Shown: positions 11,383 through 22,805, counted from the first letter of the stretch. The stretch: DNA of 64,000 nt from Otatea glauca (GCA_036346275.1 CM070717.1:7561178-7625177), one strand, 5' to 3'. Notes: generated by a model from the sequence alone, not told the origin. Program-made: numbers and translations.

Positions 11383-11632
11383 TTTGAGTTTTCTAATCTG
11401 ATAAGGTCATATATTTGACATGAGAGAAAGCAATTAGTACCTATTTTGTGAACTTGACAATAAATCATGTAAAGCAATAGTGAATAGATAAGTAATAAGA
11501 TGTAGCTGTTCTAGCATATTTCAAGAGAGTAACAAATGAACGAACGATCTTCAAAAAAAGTTTATCTGTTGATCACCTAAATACGTACCAACGATAACCC
11601 CTACTCTCTAAATAGGTTTGGTCCTAATCCCA

Positions 11633-11916
11633 TTCGAGGATATGTGGTTCGAGCAAGTTCCTAAGCCGTTGTACAACTGCAGAGTAGATTTAAAGACATC
11701 TCATTGTTCTCGGTATCGTCTCGACAACAGGTCAAGAGGGTGTATACCGGAGAACACCGTAGGGAGATGCTACCAAATCTACTCGCAGCTTGTACAACAC
11801 TCAGAACTTGCCCGAACCACATATCCTCGAACTGTCCAAAAAACGTGGACAATTCGAGAATGCTTGCTTATGAATGTGACGAAATGGCATATTCATAAAC
11901 AAGCACTCTCGAATGG
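11633..11916 (-). other. Second copy of the CACTA leader hairpins
   Basis: The long hairpin spans 11633-11831 with arms carrying ttcgaggatatgtggttcg, gcaagttcct and gttgtacaa. The short hairpin spans about 11853-11916. Compared with 6796-6856, the short stem changed an A-T pair to G-C on both sides, so pairing was kept there. It lies about 250 bp upstream of the Ptta start on the minus strand. Confidence 0.7.
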
Positions 11917-11949
11917 GAGACGTAGGTTACGCATTTTTAACTCTAACGT

Positions 11950-12850
11950 AGATCATATTACAGTAACAATAATAACATGTAGATCATATTACTGTATTTG
12001 CAGTAGATGATGAAAGCATGCATTGTGAAATTTGAACTCAGAAATGTTTGCTCTCAAACTTGAATTAGAGAAATAATTTTCTTGTTCTGTAACTTTGTCG
12101 TAAGGACAATAATGTACATACTGCAATTCTAGTGTACTTGTACATATTCTCCACTGAATGATGCCCAGGCTGAAACCTTCCATATATAATGTGCCGAAAC
12201 AAGCTTGATTGCCATCAGGAAAGTGCGCAAGGGCTTCCCACAACACATTTATTTCCATTTTTTGTTGCTCTCTGCATTTTCCTTGTAATAATCAAGATTG
12301 GTTCTTTTGCTGTCAACTATAAGAAACTGGCACTACATCTCTTGGTCATTCTTAAAATTTTCCTCCTTCCGGAGTGACAAACTACACAACGCAATTATGC
12401 AAGTTGATTATGAAAATTAAAAATTTCTACCACAAGTGCTTGGCATTGTTGGTTATCAAACTCTCAGTTATGAATACTGTTTTAGACTGACGTTAAATAA
12501 TATATCACTAAAATGGTTACCATTCTCGCTTTTGACAATTTGTGTTATGTGTGGGCATGGTAAAGCGTCTGTAATTTTCACATTACGTCTCTGTATGCCC
12601 TTAATCTTGAATAGGAGTTGTGTTTTCTCGTGTCCCATTCATACGCTAGTGTGAAAGTATAACCTTGTGATTGTTCTATACCCTTACAAGTGATCTTTCT
12701 ACCCTTTAGTGTTACTATTCAAATTCATACTCTATTGCAGTAAAATCAACATGTTTGGAAGTTATATCTTGCTAGAAACTAGCTTGTTGATTTCATCTTG
12801 TGTTACAAGTGAGGAACATCAAGCCAACTCACATGCGAAGAAAGGATGGT
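11950..12850. other. Non-coding segment in inner CACTA, origin unclear
   Basis: The segment sits where the other leaders have a shorter intron-like part. It resembles neither 6530-6770 nor 18060-18330 beyond its first few dozen bases. On the plus strand about 12750-12880, after a ttgcag, reads a short protein-like stretch including KKGWFRKLPKIE that I cannot assign. A captured host fragment is possible but not shown. Confidence 0.35.
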
Positions 12851-12858
12851 TTAGAAAG

Positions 12859-13281
12859 TTACCGAAGATAGAGCGTCAGTCGGCGTCGGGACAGGCGGCC
12901 GGTCGTCGGGCGGGTCGGAGGGGCGCCGGGTGGCGGGCGGGCGGCGAGTCGTCGGGCAGGTCTGGGGCGTGGGAGTCGGGTAGTCGGCGGGCGTCGGGAG
13001 GAGTCGGGCTGGGGGGCGGTCGTCGGGCGGGCCGAGGCGGCGGGTGGCGGGCGGGCGGCGAGTCGTCGGGCAGGTCGAGGGGCGTCGGGAGTCAGCCGGG
13101 TCGACGGGCGTCGGGGTGGGGCGTCGGGCGGCGGGCGGTCGGGGCGGGCGGCGGGCGAGGCGCGGGCAGCGGGTAGGGCGTGGCGGCGGCGGCGAGGGCA
13201 GGAGGGCGGCTTCGCTAGGTTAATGAGAGTATCTGCGCGCGCACTGAATCGACTTGGCGGGGAAATAAATGGCGGGGTCAT
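12859..13281 (-). other. GC-rich, G-run-rich leader segment with a 117-bp tandem repeat
   Basis: The segment is extremely GC-rich with many GGG runs on the plus strand. A block starting gtcgtcgggcggg at 12902 repeats at 13019 (period 117 bp). On the minus strand an open frame from 13281 gives only low-complexity Pro/Arg/Ala sequence. In element order it follows a subterminal array, so it most likely is an untranslated first exon or promoter region rather than a protein gene. Confidence 0.5.
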
Positions 13282-13287
13282 CGATTG

Positions 13288-13712
13288 TCGTTTTTAGGAA
13301 AACCGATCCCGATAATATACATATCCGTGTCGTTTCTTGAATAAAACCGACACGGATGTTTCAATCTTGATGTCGTTTTTACAATAACCGACACGGATGT
13401 GTAAATCAACATCGATGTCGCTTTTCACACAAAACCGACACAGATATTTATAGTCATCGATATCGCTTATTTTAAAAACCGACACGATGTGTGAATCTTG
13501 ATGTCGTTTTTACTAACCGACACATATGTGTAAATCAACATCGATGTCGCTTTTCACACAAAACCGACACAGATGTTTATAGTCATCGAGACGCTTATTG
13601 TAAAAAACCGACACAGATGTGTATAGTAATCGATATCGCTTATTTTAGGAAAACCGACATCGATAAGCTCAATATCCGTATCACTTTTTAAAGAAAACCG
13701 ACACAAATGTAG
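13288..13712. repeat. Internal subterminal-type array with a different motif
   Basis: About fifteen copies of aaaaccgacacggatgt and inverse forms such as atcgatgtcgcttttc alternate over 425 bp. The organisation equals a CACTA subterminal array, but the motif (cgacac) differs from both families at the true ends. No CACTA terminus is found beside it. Confidence 0.75.
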
Positions 13713-14209
13713 TTCATTGCACTATTCCTTTTGAATCGCAAGTTACGAATTTTGAAGATTTCATCAGAGAGAGAAAATGCCATAACATTTTCGTTCGTTG
13801 TTGAAATTATTAGGAATTTTGCAGAAACATATTTCGGGATACTGCAAATCTTTTCATAAAAGAATTTTGGGAAAAGCGACCTCGTTCAAGAAATATGCCA
13901 AAATTCATTTCAGACATGACTTGTGCGTAAAGTGTAGAAAAGTCAAAACTTTTTCAAATTAATCCGGAATTGCACGATAATTTCCATAAATGATGTTTTG
14001 ACTATTTACAAGCTTTCCCAACAATAATTTCGTCAAATAGAATTTTCTTTCAAAACATATGGCACAAAGTGTAGGCATAAAGGGACATTGCATTTCCATC
14101 AAAACCTCCAACAGCAATTCACCATGGATTTTTACTTCGAAAGCATTGCAAACTATTTGACATACATAATACAACAATGAGATTAACAACAAACATTATA
14201 ATAGTCCAT
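13713..14209. other. Spacer downstream of TNP2 in inner CACTA, nothing recognised
   Basis: AT-rich sequence between the end of the TNP2 gene and the internal repeat array. I see no reading frame or repeat that I can support. Confidence 0.5.
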
Positions 14210-17200
14210 TTATTTACAATACAACCCTTCCTGATGATCTACACGCATGTAATTTCTTCCATGTGTGTCATCGTCGCCACTAAGACAGGCCCCATCGGCA
14301 AACGGAGGTATTTCATCAAATTGGCTGTATTCTTCTTCATCTATGACATTTTCGATTCCAACGATCCGCGCTTGCCATGAAGAACGACGTGCAACCTCGG
14401 ATTGGCGAATCACGCACATAGAAGACTGATTTGCTTGCTTCATGAAGTACGAATGGGTCATCTTTATAGGCGAGTCTGTTGAGATCCACAAGAGTAAAAC
14501 CTCTCTTGTCGACCTTCACTCCATGTAGAGTCCCACCCACTTACATTGGAACAATGGAATTTGGTATATTCCGTAATCGAGCTCCCAAATTTCTTGATCA
14601 CCCAAGTAAGAGTTCATTGCCATTGAGGATCCTCCTTTCGAGTGATGTTCATCGGAAAAAGCATCTATGCTTACACCCTTTATTTTGAACAGTACTCTTC
14701 GCATCGACTTTCGGTGTAAAGGTGTACCCATTAATATCTTACCCCGCCATGTCTCGTACATTAAATCTAGGTCCGTCACCAACCATTTGATAGTCTCACT
14801 AATGAGACCTCCGCCCTTTGTTTGAACCATGTGAGAAATCTATCGTTGTGTTCTCGCATGATGGAAAGCTCATCCATTTGTGGATTCTCTTCCGTAATAT
14901 CGACTTGTCTTTGCTCGATGTACCTGCAACTTGCGCTCTGCACGCAAGAATGTCGATGCGCTTTGCAATACATATCAAACCGTGGCCTCGTTAGTTTCGA
15001 TCCAACGGTTCCTTTGCCGACAAGTCCGCCTCATGGCGAGATAGAGGAACACCGATTGCTTGTCTTTTCCCGAGATAGTCCACGCAGAACTCAATAACCT
15101 CTTGATTACCATAACCTTCCACAATACTACCCTCGGGCTTGACCGATTTCTCACGTAGGATTTTAATATACCCATGTACCTCTCGAGCGGGTACATATAA
15201 CGAGGAATGCCGGTCCACATATCTTAATCTCTCTAACGAGGTGAACAACAAGGTGGACCATGACATCGAAGAACGACGGTGGGAAATGCATCTCAAGTCG
15301 ACATAGAGTCGCACCACCTCACTCGCAAGTTGTCTAGCACGTCGGGTCAATAACTGCAGGAGATCGCATTGAAGAAGTAACACGCCGTGATTGCAAACCT
15401 GACATCCTCTGGCAGAATATTTCTTATTGCAACTGGGAGCATTTGGGTCATCAAGACATGGCAATCGTGGGACTTCATGCCCAACAACTTCAAATCATCC
15501 AAGGACACAAGCTTCTTAATGTTCGCGGAGTAGCCAGATGGAACTTTAATACCATAGAGACATTTGCAAAGGTCCTCTTTCTCCTTCTTGGACAGGGTGT
15601 AGCATGCAGCGGGCATATACGGACCTTTTCCATCCTCCTCTATCACTGCAAGCCTGGGCCTGATTCCCATGTAGGCCATGTCGCGACGAGCATTCACACC
15701 ATCCTTTGTCTTTCCAGGTATGTTCAGCAGGATACCAACCAAATTGTCGCAGACATTCTTCTCAACGTGCATGACATCAATACAATGCCGAACATCTAAC
15801 TCCTTCCAGTACGGTAAGTCCCAAAATATTGACCTCTTCTTCCAAATGGTCCTAGAACGAACAGATTTACTGGCTCTTTCCGTACTGAACATCGATATCC
15901 TCTACACGTGAATATACTTGCCTTCCACTCATAGGCTGCGGTGCGAACGGACTTCCCTCTTCCCATCAAATTTGTCATCCATCTTACGGTATCGATGACT
16001 TCGAGGTAGAAACCTACGGTGACCCATATACACAGTTTTCTTGGAATTCGGCAGCCATAGGCTCTCGGTCTCCTCTTCACAAATAGGACACGCTTTTGCT
16101 CCTTTCGATCAGAGTAGCCGCCAAATTACCAAGAGCCGGGAAATCATTTATGGTGCAAAATACCATAGCCTGTAGGGTGAAATGCTCTCTTCTGTACGCA
16201 TCCCACACAATGACCCCGTCATTCCACAATTTTACCAAATCCTCGATCAATGGAGCGAGGTACACATCAATATCATTTCCACTGTTTGGGTCCCGAGATT
16301 AGCAGCGACATCATGATATACTTCCGCTTCATGCACAACCAAGGAGGAGGTTGTAGATACACAATGAAGCTCGCCACGTCTTGTGACGATCGATCATGTT
16401 ACCAAACGGATTCATTCCATCGGTACTCAATCCAAATCTTATGTTCCTCATTTCGCACCAAACTCCTCATGTTTCCAATCGATGTTTCTCCATTGAGCCG
16501 AATCGTGAGGTGTCTCACTTGCCATCTTCCTTTCGAGACTCATAATGCCAACGCAATAATTTTGCTTCTCTAGGATTTGCAAACAACCTCTCGAGACGGG
16601 AATGATGGGCAAGTACCACAATACCTTGGCCGGTGCACCTTTAGTGACCTCTTCACCCTCGTTGCCCCGGCTCTTACGCTTCTTGTCGTTACGCTTCTCC
16701 TTTTGTTTGTACCGAGGCACACCGCAAACTGGACAAATGTGCAGCTCCTGATGTGCGTTACGGTACAAGATGCAATCATTTGGACATGCATGTATCCTTT
16801 CTATTTCCATTCCCATGGGACATAGTAGCTTCTTCGCTTCATAAATGCTTGTTGGCAACTCGTTTCCCTCCGGAAGCAGATCCGATAGAAGAACTAGAAG
16901 TGCATTGAAACTTGTATCTGTCCAACGGTGTTTTGCCTTCAGTTCGAACAATGCAAGGACCGAACCTAACTTGGTGTATTCTGCTTTGCAACCTGTGAAC
17001 AGTGGTTTCGCATCGTCTTCCATCAAGCTTTTAAACTTTCCAAACTCTCTTTCTGTGTAATTACCCTCCACATCCCGCAACATTTGCTCCAAATTCTCCT
17101 CCTCAAACATATCAAACTGCAACTCATCATCCGGTTCCACCGTGTCTTCATTGCATACTGGCAGGGTACTACTGTCTCCCGTGATGGATCCAACACGTGT

Positions 17201-17406
17201 AATTCCTCACGAAGCCACGTCGAATCGGTGGTCCTCAATTTGAGTGAGTTGTTAAATCTTCTCGATTGGTGCAATCAATGCAAGGACAATATATGAAGTT
17301 TACACCCTCCTCACCATGTCCTCTTGGCAATTTTTTGAACTCCTTAACACCCTCCAAATTCAAAGACTCACACGACTTTTGCATACATCCATTCCTTACG
17401 GTTCAT
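14210..17406 (-). pseudogene. TNP2-type transposase of inner CACTA, with DUF4218 and DUF4216, minus strand
   Basis: The start MNRKEWMYAK at 17406 opens the transposase-associated domain. The TNP2 core follows from about 17140: KHRWTDTSFNALL, the Cys-rich CPNDCILYRNAHQELH...CPVCGVPRYK (about 16800-16720), GLSTDGMNPFG (about 16420) and VDVRHCIDVMHVEKNVC-like sequence (about 15800). DUF4218 follows at about 15300-15060 (YMYPLERYMGILKSYVRNRS, GSIVEGYGNQEVIEFC). DUF4216 (about 14860-14250) ends the gene with SIDAFSDEHHSKGG and DIWELDYG-like sequence. TNP2 cuts and moves the element by binding its ends. At least ten small frame changes break it, although residue-level conservation is high. Confidence 0.88.
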
Positions 17407-17746
17407 CCGCAATTAAACTTCACCCAATAAATTATGCACAAACCGGAGCGACAAACAAGCTAGCTATTTGAAATATTGAGACATCATTTGATTAATATTA
17501 CCTTTGCAAAATAGATGACAATTTCTGCAACATATATGAAATATGTACTCCGATCGATACCTAGATTCTTCCCTGGTTTAGAGCTTCCAATTTCCTAGAT
17601 AAGAGACATACATTTTTAACATGAACAATGATATCAAACAATCTAATTATATAGTGCGGTAGCCTCTGGATCTTTTGACTACAACGAAACAATACAAGGG
17701 TATCAACGATGACTCCTAATCTCTAAATAGGTTTGGTCTAATCCCA
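17407..17746 (-). other. Leader/intron of inner TNP2 gene
   Basis: The complement of about 17460-17720 matches the outer element's 7200-7289 plus 18915-19075, including the phrase caaatgatgtctcaatatt. It lies between the hairpins and the TNP2 start and is non-coding. Confidence 0.6.
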
Positions 17747-18035
17747 TTCGAGGATATGTGGTTCGACAAGTTCCTAAGCCGTTGTACAACTCGGAGAAAA
17801 TTTGGAAGATCTCTCGCTATTCTCCATATACACGTCTCGACAACAGGTCAAGAGGGTGTGTATCGGAGAATATCGGAGACGCTATCAAATCTCTACTCGC
17901 AGCTTGTACAACATAGCTCGAGAACTTGCCCGGCACATATCCTCAGCCATCAAACGTGGACAATTGAGACCGCTAAACTTATAAATATGCCATTTCGTTC
18001 GGTATATTTATAAACAAGCATCCTCGAACGGAGAC
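17747..18035 (-). other. Third copy of the CACTA leader hairpins, decayed
   Basis: The long hairpin arms (ttcgaggatatgtggttcga at 17747 and aacttgcccggcacatatcct ending near 17944) are still recognisable but carry deletions. The short hairpin (about 17970-18030) keeps only its inner part, cttataaatatgcc with ggtatatttata. Confidence 0.65.
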
Positions 18036-18479
18036 GAGGTTCCGCACCCTAAACTCTAGCATTCATCAGGTGACAGCAATAATAATTCCATATTAACATC
18101 AAAGCACTACAAATTAAGATAATTAAATACATGTGTACATGCTTGTGAATAAAGGGTGTGAAATCTGATAGGATATACACAATACCAGTGCAATCTAAAC
18201 TTTCTTCGCGACATATCAAAATTACATAGTGCAAAATTAAAGGGGTTTGAAGGAATGCTCACATTTTGAAGAAAACCACAAATTATGCAAAATGAGGGGA
18301 AATCTCCTCAAGTTAGGGCTTCAAATTTACCCTCTTAACACCCACCCTTGAGGATTTCAAATTTTCTCACCCAAGTATTGCTTCCAACCACGAATATGAG
18401 CTATTTTTTTCGGTGGCGGCGGAGAAACCTCCTCTGGAACAATAACAGAGAAGAGTTCGATTCGAGTGGTATAAATAAC

Positions 18480-18914
18480 CTAACGAGGTACATCACTATC
18501 GGTTCTCATATAAAAGCGATAGTGATGTGATCATGCACATCGATCGGTTCTTACAAGACAAGCGATAGTGATTATCATAGTCATCACAATCGGTTCCACA
18601 TAAACGCGATAGTGATGAGACGCACATCACTATCGGTTCTTATTTAAGAAGCACATCACTATCGCTTCTTATATGAAAACCGATAGTGATGATAATGCAC
18701 ATCACTATCACTATCGCTTATAAGAACCGATTGTAATGTTCACTTCGCATAAGAACCGATTGTAATGTTGCTACATCACTATCACTTCTAACCTGAGAAC
18801 CGATAGTGATTATGATTAATGCCTCTCCTAAGTCATCTATCACAATCGTTTCTTCCAAAAAACTTAAGAACCGACACAGATGAAGCGATAGTGATGTACC
18901 ATTCTGTAGTAGTG
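18480..18914. repeat. 5' terminus and subterminal repeats of inner CACTA
   Basis: Copies of catcactatcggttctta and its inverse alternate and end in the terminus tctgtagtagtg at 18903-18914. The last 38 bases are an exact inverse complement of 6071-6108. The segment 18036-18479 before it is the non-coding leader. Confidence 0.88.
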
Positions 18915-19105
18915 TAAATGTATGTCTCCTAACAAGGGAATTAGAAGCTCTTAACTAGGGAAGAAGGTATAGGAAGTAAAATTATATATCTTGGAACCCA
19001 TCTTCTATTTTGCAAAGGTAATGAAATGATGTCTCAATATTCGAAATAGCTAGCTAGCAGTCGCTCCAGTTTTTCCTTAATTTATTGTGCGTAGTTTAAT
19101 TGCAG

Positions 19106-20924
19106 ATGGACCGTGAAGAATGGATGTGTCATAAAAGCTGGGTGAGTGCTGAATTTCAGAGGGGTGTTCAGGAGTTCAAACAAATTGCAGAAGAAGACAT
19201 GGTGAAGAGGGGTGTAAATTTCATATATTGTCCTTGCTTTGACTGCACCAATCTCAGGAGATTTAATAACTCAGCTCAAATTGAAGACCACTTGATTCGA
19301 CGTGGCTTTATGAGGAATTACACGTGTTGGATCCATCATAGGGAGACTAGTAATACCCTTCTGGTATGCAATGATGACAGGGTGGAACTTGATGACGAGT
19401 TGTAGCGTGATATATTTGAGGAGGACAATTTAGAGCAAATGTTGTGGGATGTGAAGGGAAATTACACGAAAAGAGAGTTTGAAAAGTTTAAAACCTTAAT
19501 GGAAGACGATGCCAAACCGCTGTTCTCGGGTTACAAAACAGAATACACTAAGTTGGGTTCGGTCCTTGCTTTGTTCGAACTGAAGGCAAAACACCGTTGG
19601 ACAGATACAAGTTTCAATGCACTTTTAGTTTTTCTATATGGTGTGTTTCCGGAGAGAAACAAGTTGCCAACAAGCATTTATGAAGAGAATAAGCTATTAT
19701 ATCCCATGGGAATGGAAATAGAAAGGATACATGCATGTCCGAATGATTGCATCTTGTACCGTAACGCGCATAAGGAACTGCATATTTGTTCAGTTTGCGT
19801 TGTACCCCGGTACAAAGTAAAGGAGAAGCGTAAGAGCAGGGGTGAAGAGAGTAAAGAGGTCACTAAAGGGACACCGTCCAAGGTATTGTAGTACTTGCCT
19901 ATTGTTCCCCGTATGGAGCAGTTGTTTGCAAATCTCAGAGATGAAAAATTGTTGCGTTGGCATTACGAATCTCGAAAGAAAGATAGCAAGCTGAGACACC
20001 CCGCTGATTCGGCTCAATGGATAAACATTAATTGGAAACATGAGGAGTTTGGTGCCGAGATAAGAAACATAATATGAGCGGTTGTCACAGCACCTGGCCA
20101 GTTCTGTTGTGTATCTACAATCTCCCTCCTTAGCTTTGCATGAAGCGAAAGTATATCATGATGGTGTTTCTAATCTCGGGACTCAAACAACTGGGAAATG
20201 ATATTGATGTATACCTTGCACCATTGATCGAGGGTTTGGTAAATTTGTTGAACAAGGAGGTCACGGTGTGGGATGCATGCAAAAGAGAACACTTCACCCT
20301 ACGGGCTATGATATTTTGCACCATAAATGATTTCCCGGTCTTTGGTAATTTGGCGGGCTACAGTACGAAGGGAGCCAAAGCGTTTCCAATTTGTGAAGAG
20401 GAGATTAAGATCTTGTGGCTACCGAATTCCAAAAAAACTGTGGTCATGGGTTACTGTAGGTTTCTATCTCGAAGTCAGCGATACCGTAAGATGGATGATA
20501 AATTTGATGGACAGTGGGAAGTTCGTTCTGCCCGTTGCCTATGAGTGGAATGCAAGTATATTCACGCGTAGAGGATATCAATGTTCAGTATGGAAAGAGT
20601 TGTAAATCTATTCGTTCTAGGACCATTTGGAAGAAGAGGTCGATATTTTGGGACTTACCATACTAGAAGGAGTTAGATGTACGGCATTGTATTGATGTCA
20701 TGCACATTGAGAAGAATGTCTACGATAATTTGGTTGGCATCCTGCTGAACATATCTAGGAAGACCAAGGATGGTGTGAATGCTCTCCGCTGAAAAGATTC
20801 ATACATCCCCCTGCATACTACACCCTGTCCAAGAAGGAGAAAGAAGATCTCTGCAAGTGTCTTCAAGGAATTGAAGTTCCATCGGGCTACTCCGCATATA
20901 TTAAGCGGCTTGTGTCCATGGAAA
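19106..20924 (+). pseudogene. TNP2-type transposase of outer CACTA, truncated
   Basis: The start ATG at 19106 directly follows a ttgcag acceptor and opens MDREEWMCHKSWVS, the transposase-associated domain (to about 19400, including WIHHRE). After a stop at 19403, the TNP2 part runs from 19439 (DDAKPLFSGYKTEYTKLGS, CPNDCILYRNAHKELHIC). A deletion near 20075 removed the part that reads STDGMNPFG in the inner copy. It resumes with MKRKYIMM at 20140 and goes to about 20924 (KEDLCKCLQGIEVPSGYS-like sequence). There it is joined directly to the Ulp1-type gene, so DUF4218 and DUF4216 are lost. Source of a functional transposase: no. Confidence 0.85.
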
Positions 20925-21990
20925 GCTCCTTTTGCCTGCAAAAGAATTGAATGCTCTAGGCAAGTGGACTCACATGCTCCATGGATGATACATTGATAGG
21001 TTGAATCAGGCCGAGCGTCTTGTCGATTTCAATGTGAGGTATAGAAGGGGACATTTTCATCACGAAGACCATGGGACATTCCCAGTAAGTTTTGAGGATT
21101 TGTTCTGTTTGTACCAACTGATAGCCATCGATATTTCTACTGTATGATCCTGAACACTATTAGTATCGCACCATACAGCATGAGCTTATGGCTTTTTTAA
21201 GATTTCGTATTATGTTTTTTAACATTCAACACGAGTTGTAGGGCAATGAGGCAGTAAGCCATGACGGGTCAACACCTAGTTGGGTTCATCGACCGCGAGT
21301 TTGTGTCTGCGACTATGGCTAGGCTTCAATCGGAGTTCGTTGCCAGCTACATCAAGGGGGCATCGCATGATAAGTCGAAGAAGGACTTCGTTCTATTCCC
21401 GTACCACGAGGAGTAAGTAGTACTTTACCCTTCAATTACTTGTATGCACTTAAACCGCTTGTGAACTTATTTCCTTGCACTATATATCATTTAATAAGAA
21501 ACCATTAGGTTCTACTCGTGCTCACTCTGAGTGAAAACAAAGTCTACACATTTAACTCGCTCGAGAAGAGACCGATGGCCTAAGCGATCAAACCTGCTTT
21601 GGAGAAGTAAGTATATTACTCTAACTTAACACTTTCTGTATTTAACTACTTTCATTTTTTTTGACTCAATGGCATCTCTCCAATGCATGTAGGGGTTTCT
21701 TGTCCTACATCGCTGAACGAGGGCGACACGATGACAAATGGGGCGACAAGCTAGAGTGGAAGCGCTTCAAGGTACAAGTGCGAAGCATATATAGGATTAA
21801 TTTTTTCTGACAACTTTTCTTCGCCTCTTAATTTCATTTTTTTTGTTCACGGTGTCATCAACAGGGTTGCGACGACCTGTGCGGCTTCTACGTCATGCAT
21901 CACATGCTGCTCGTGGTCGGTGGAGCAGATATTTTCCCTTAGGTATGTGTACATACATAATAATACACTTAGCCTTTTACGTACAAATTT
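20925..21990 (+). pseudogene. Ulp1-like protease gene of outer CACTA, 5' truncated
   Basis: From the junction it reads ELNALGKWTHMLHG, then FNVRYRRGHFHHEDHGTFPVS, closely matching the inner gene at about 9430-9260. Then come EFVSATMARLQSEF (about 21298), FVLFPYHEE ending with TAA at about 21416, a His block like VLTLSENKVYTFNS (about 21510) and the Cys block CDDLCGFYVMHHM (about 21868). Introns separate the last parts. It lacks its N-terminal part because of the internal deletion and has in-frame stops. The segment 21991-22352 after it is AT-rich and non-coding. Confidence 0.75.
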
Positions 21991-22352
21991 TAAAACTTAA
22001 ATTAGTGCGCTCATTTCTATTTTGCATAAGATCGATATCCCCTCAAGAGCTTACAAAGCAAAAAATTCAACAAATTACGAGACTACTTATATATTCCAGT
22101 GGTACTAGATATAAGTTATATTGGAGGATGGTAGGTTTAAAGATCCTCAAGGCTCCTACTAGTCCATATGTAAACAGTATTATATGTGTGATTGTGATGT
22201 GTACTGACTGTTAAGTATGTTTGTGTTCTATATTGTGAACGAATATGATATGTGTATTGTAAAGTGTTTGTGTTCTGTGAATGTGATGTGTGCATACTGT
22301 GTATAATCTATGCTGTGTGAATGTGATATATATGTGCATACTGTTAATATGT

Positions 22353-22550
22353 GCTGGAACCGATTGTGATGATGCCCTCATCATAATCTGTTCTAAGAGA
22401 GAACCAATTGTGATGATGTCTTCATCACAATCGGGCCAAAACCGACTGAGATAGCGCATTCTTATCACTATATAATGACATTGTATCTCTACCAGAATCA
22501 ATTGTGATGACAAAAAAGAACCGATTGTGATGTACATTCCTGCAGTAGTG
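22353..22550. repeat. 3' subterminal repeats and terminus of outer CACTA
   Basis: Copies of gaaccgattgtgatga and inverse forms run up to the terminus cctgcagtagtg at 22539-22550. The inverse complement of the last 40 bases matches 7290-7330 apart from a few substitutions. Confidence 0.85.
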
Positions 22551-22560
22551 TAAACAACTA

Positions 22561-22805
22561 CTCCCTCTATTCTCTTTTAATGTCGTTTTATAATGTATGC
22601 AGTCTAGTTTTTGAACGTTGACCTCTACTATACAAATTTGTTTTTTGGATTTGTCACGTGAAAATTATATTACTAGATTTGTCATCAAAAGTAATTTTAT
22701 AAAATTATTTTTAATAATTTTTGCTAACATATAATTAGAAAAAGTGATGGTCAAAGATGTACGATTGGAGACAGTGTTGATGTCTACAATAACAAGAAAA
22801 GAGGT
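22561..22805. mobile_element. Stowaway-like MITE, probable
   Basis: After TA at 22559-22560 the sequence starts ctccctctattctctttta, a Stowaway-type terminus. A weak inverse counterpart (aacaagaaaagaggt) occurs near 22790-22805, so the right end is decayed or misplaced. The interior is AT-rich and non-coding. The stretch 22806-23016 has no feature I can name. Confidence 0.5.

Larger units (their letters stand above)
7290..18914 (-). mobile_element. CACTA element (inner), minus strand, nested in the outer one
   Basis: On the minus strand the 5' terminus is at 18914 and the 3' terminus at 7290 (cactactacagaattg). The target duplication TAA is at 7287-7289 and 18915-18917. Each end matches the equivalent end of the outer element, so both belong to one family and lie in opposite orientation. 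In element order it holds 5' repeats (18914-18480), a hairpin leader, TNP2 (17406-14210), an unexpected second leader-like module (13712-11600), Ptta (11382-10100), Ulp1 (10080-8241) and 3' repeats (7970-7290). The genes are complete in layout but broken by frameshifts. Confidence 0.92.
6071..22550 (+). mobile_element. CACTA element (outer), plus strand, interrupted by a nested copy
   Basis: The 5' terminus cactactacagaatggtaca starts at 6071. The 3' terminus, the inverse of cactactgcaggaatg, ends at 22550. The target duplication is TAA at 6068-6070 and 22551-22553. The order is: 5' subterminal repeats, leader with hairpins, [inner element 7290-18914], TNP2 relic, Ulp1 relic, 3' subterminal repeats. 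The leader before 7290 and the sequence after 18914 join into one stretch matching the corresponding leader of the inner element (complement of about 17600-17720), which shows the nesting. Without the insert the element is about 4.9 kb and is a deletion derivative: the end of TNP2, all of Ptta and the start of Ulp1 are gone. Confidence 0.92.

Noticed and set aside
12859..13281. 140-residue Pro/Arg/Ala-rich protein gene, and its 155-residue plus-strand counterpart
   Set aside because: Both come from the same GC-rich tandem repeat, read open in several frames, and show no domain.
6071..18914. A single CACTA element with 38-bp perfect inverted ends and TAA duplication, overlapping a second one at 7290-22550
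   Set aside because: The ends that match best are both 5' ends of two different copies in opposite orientation. Gene order and leader continuity support nesting instead.
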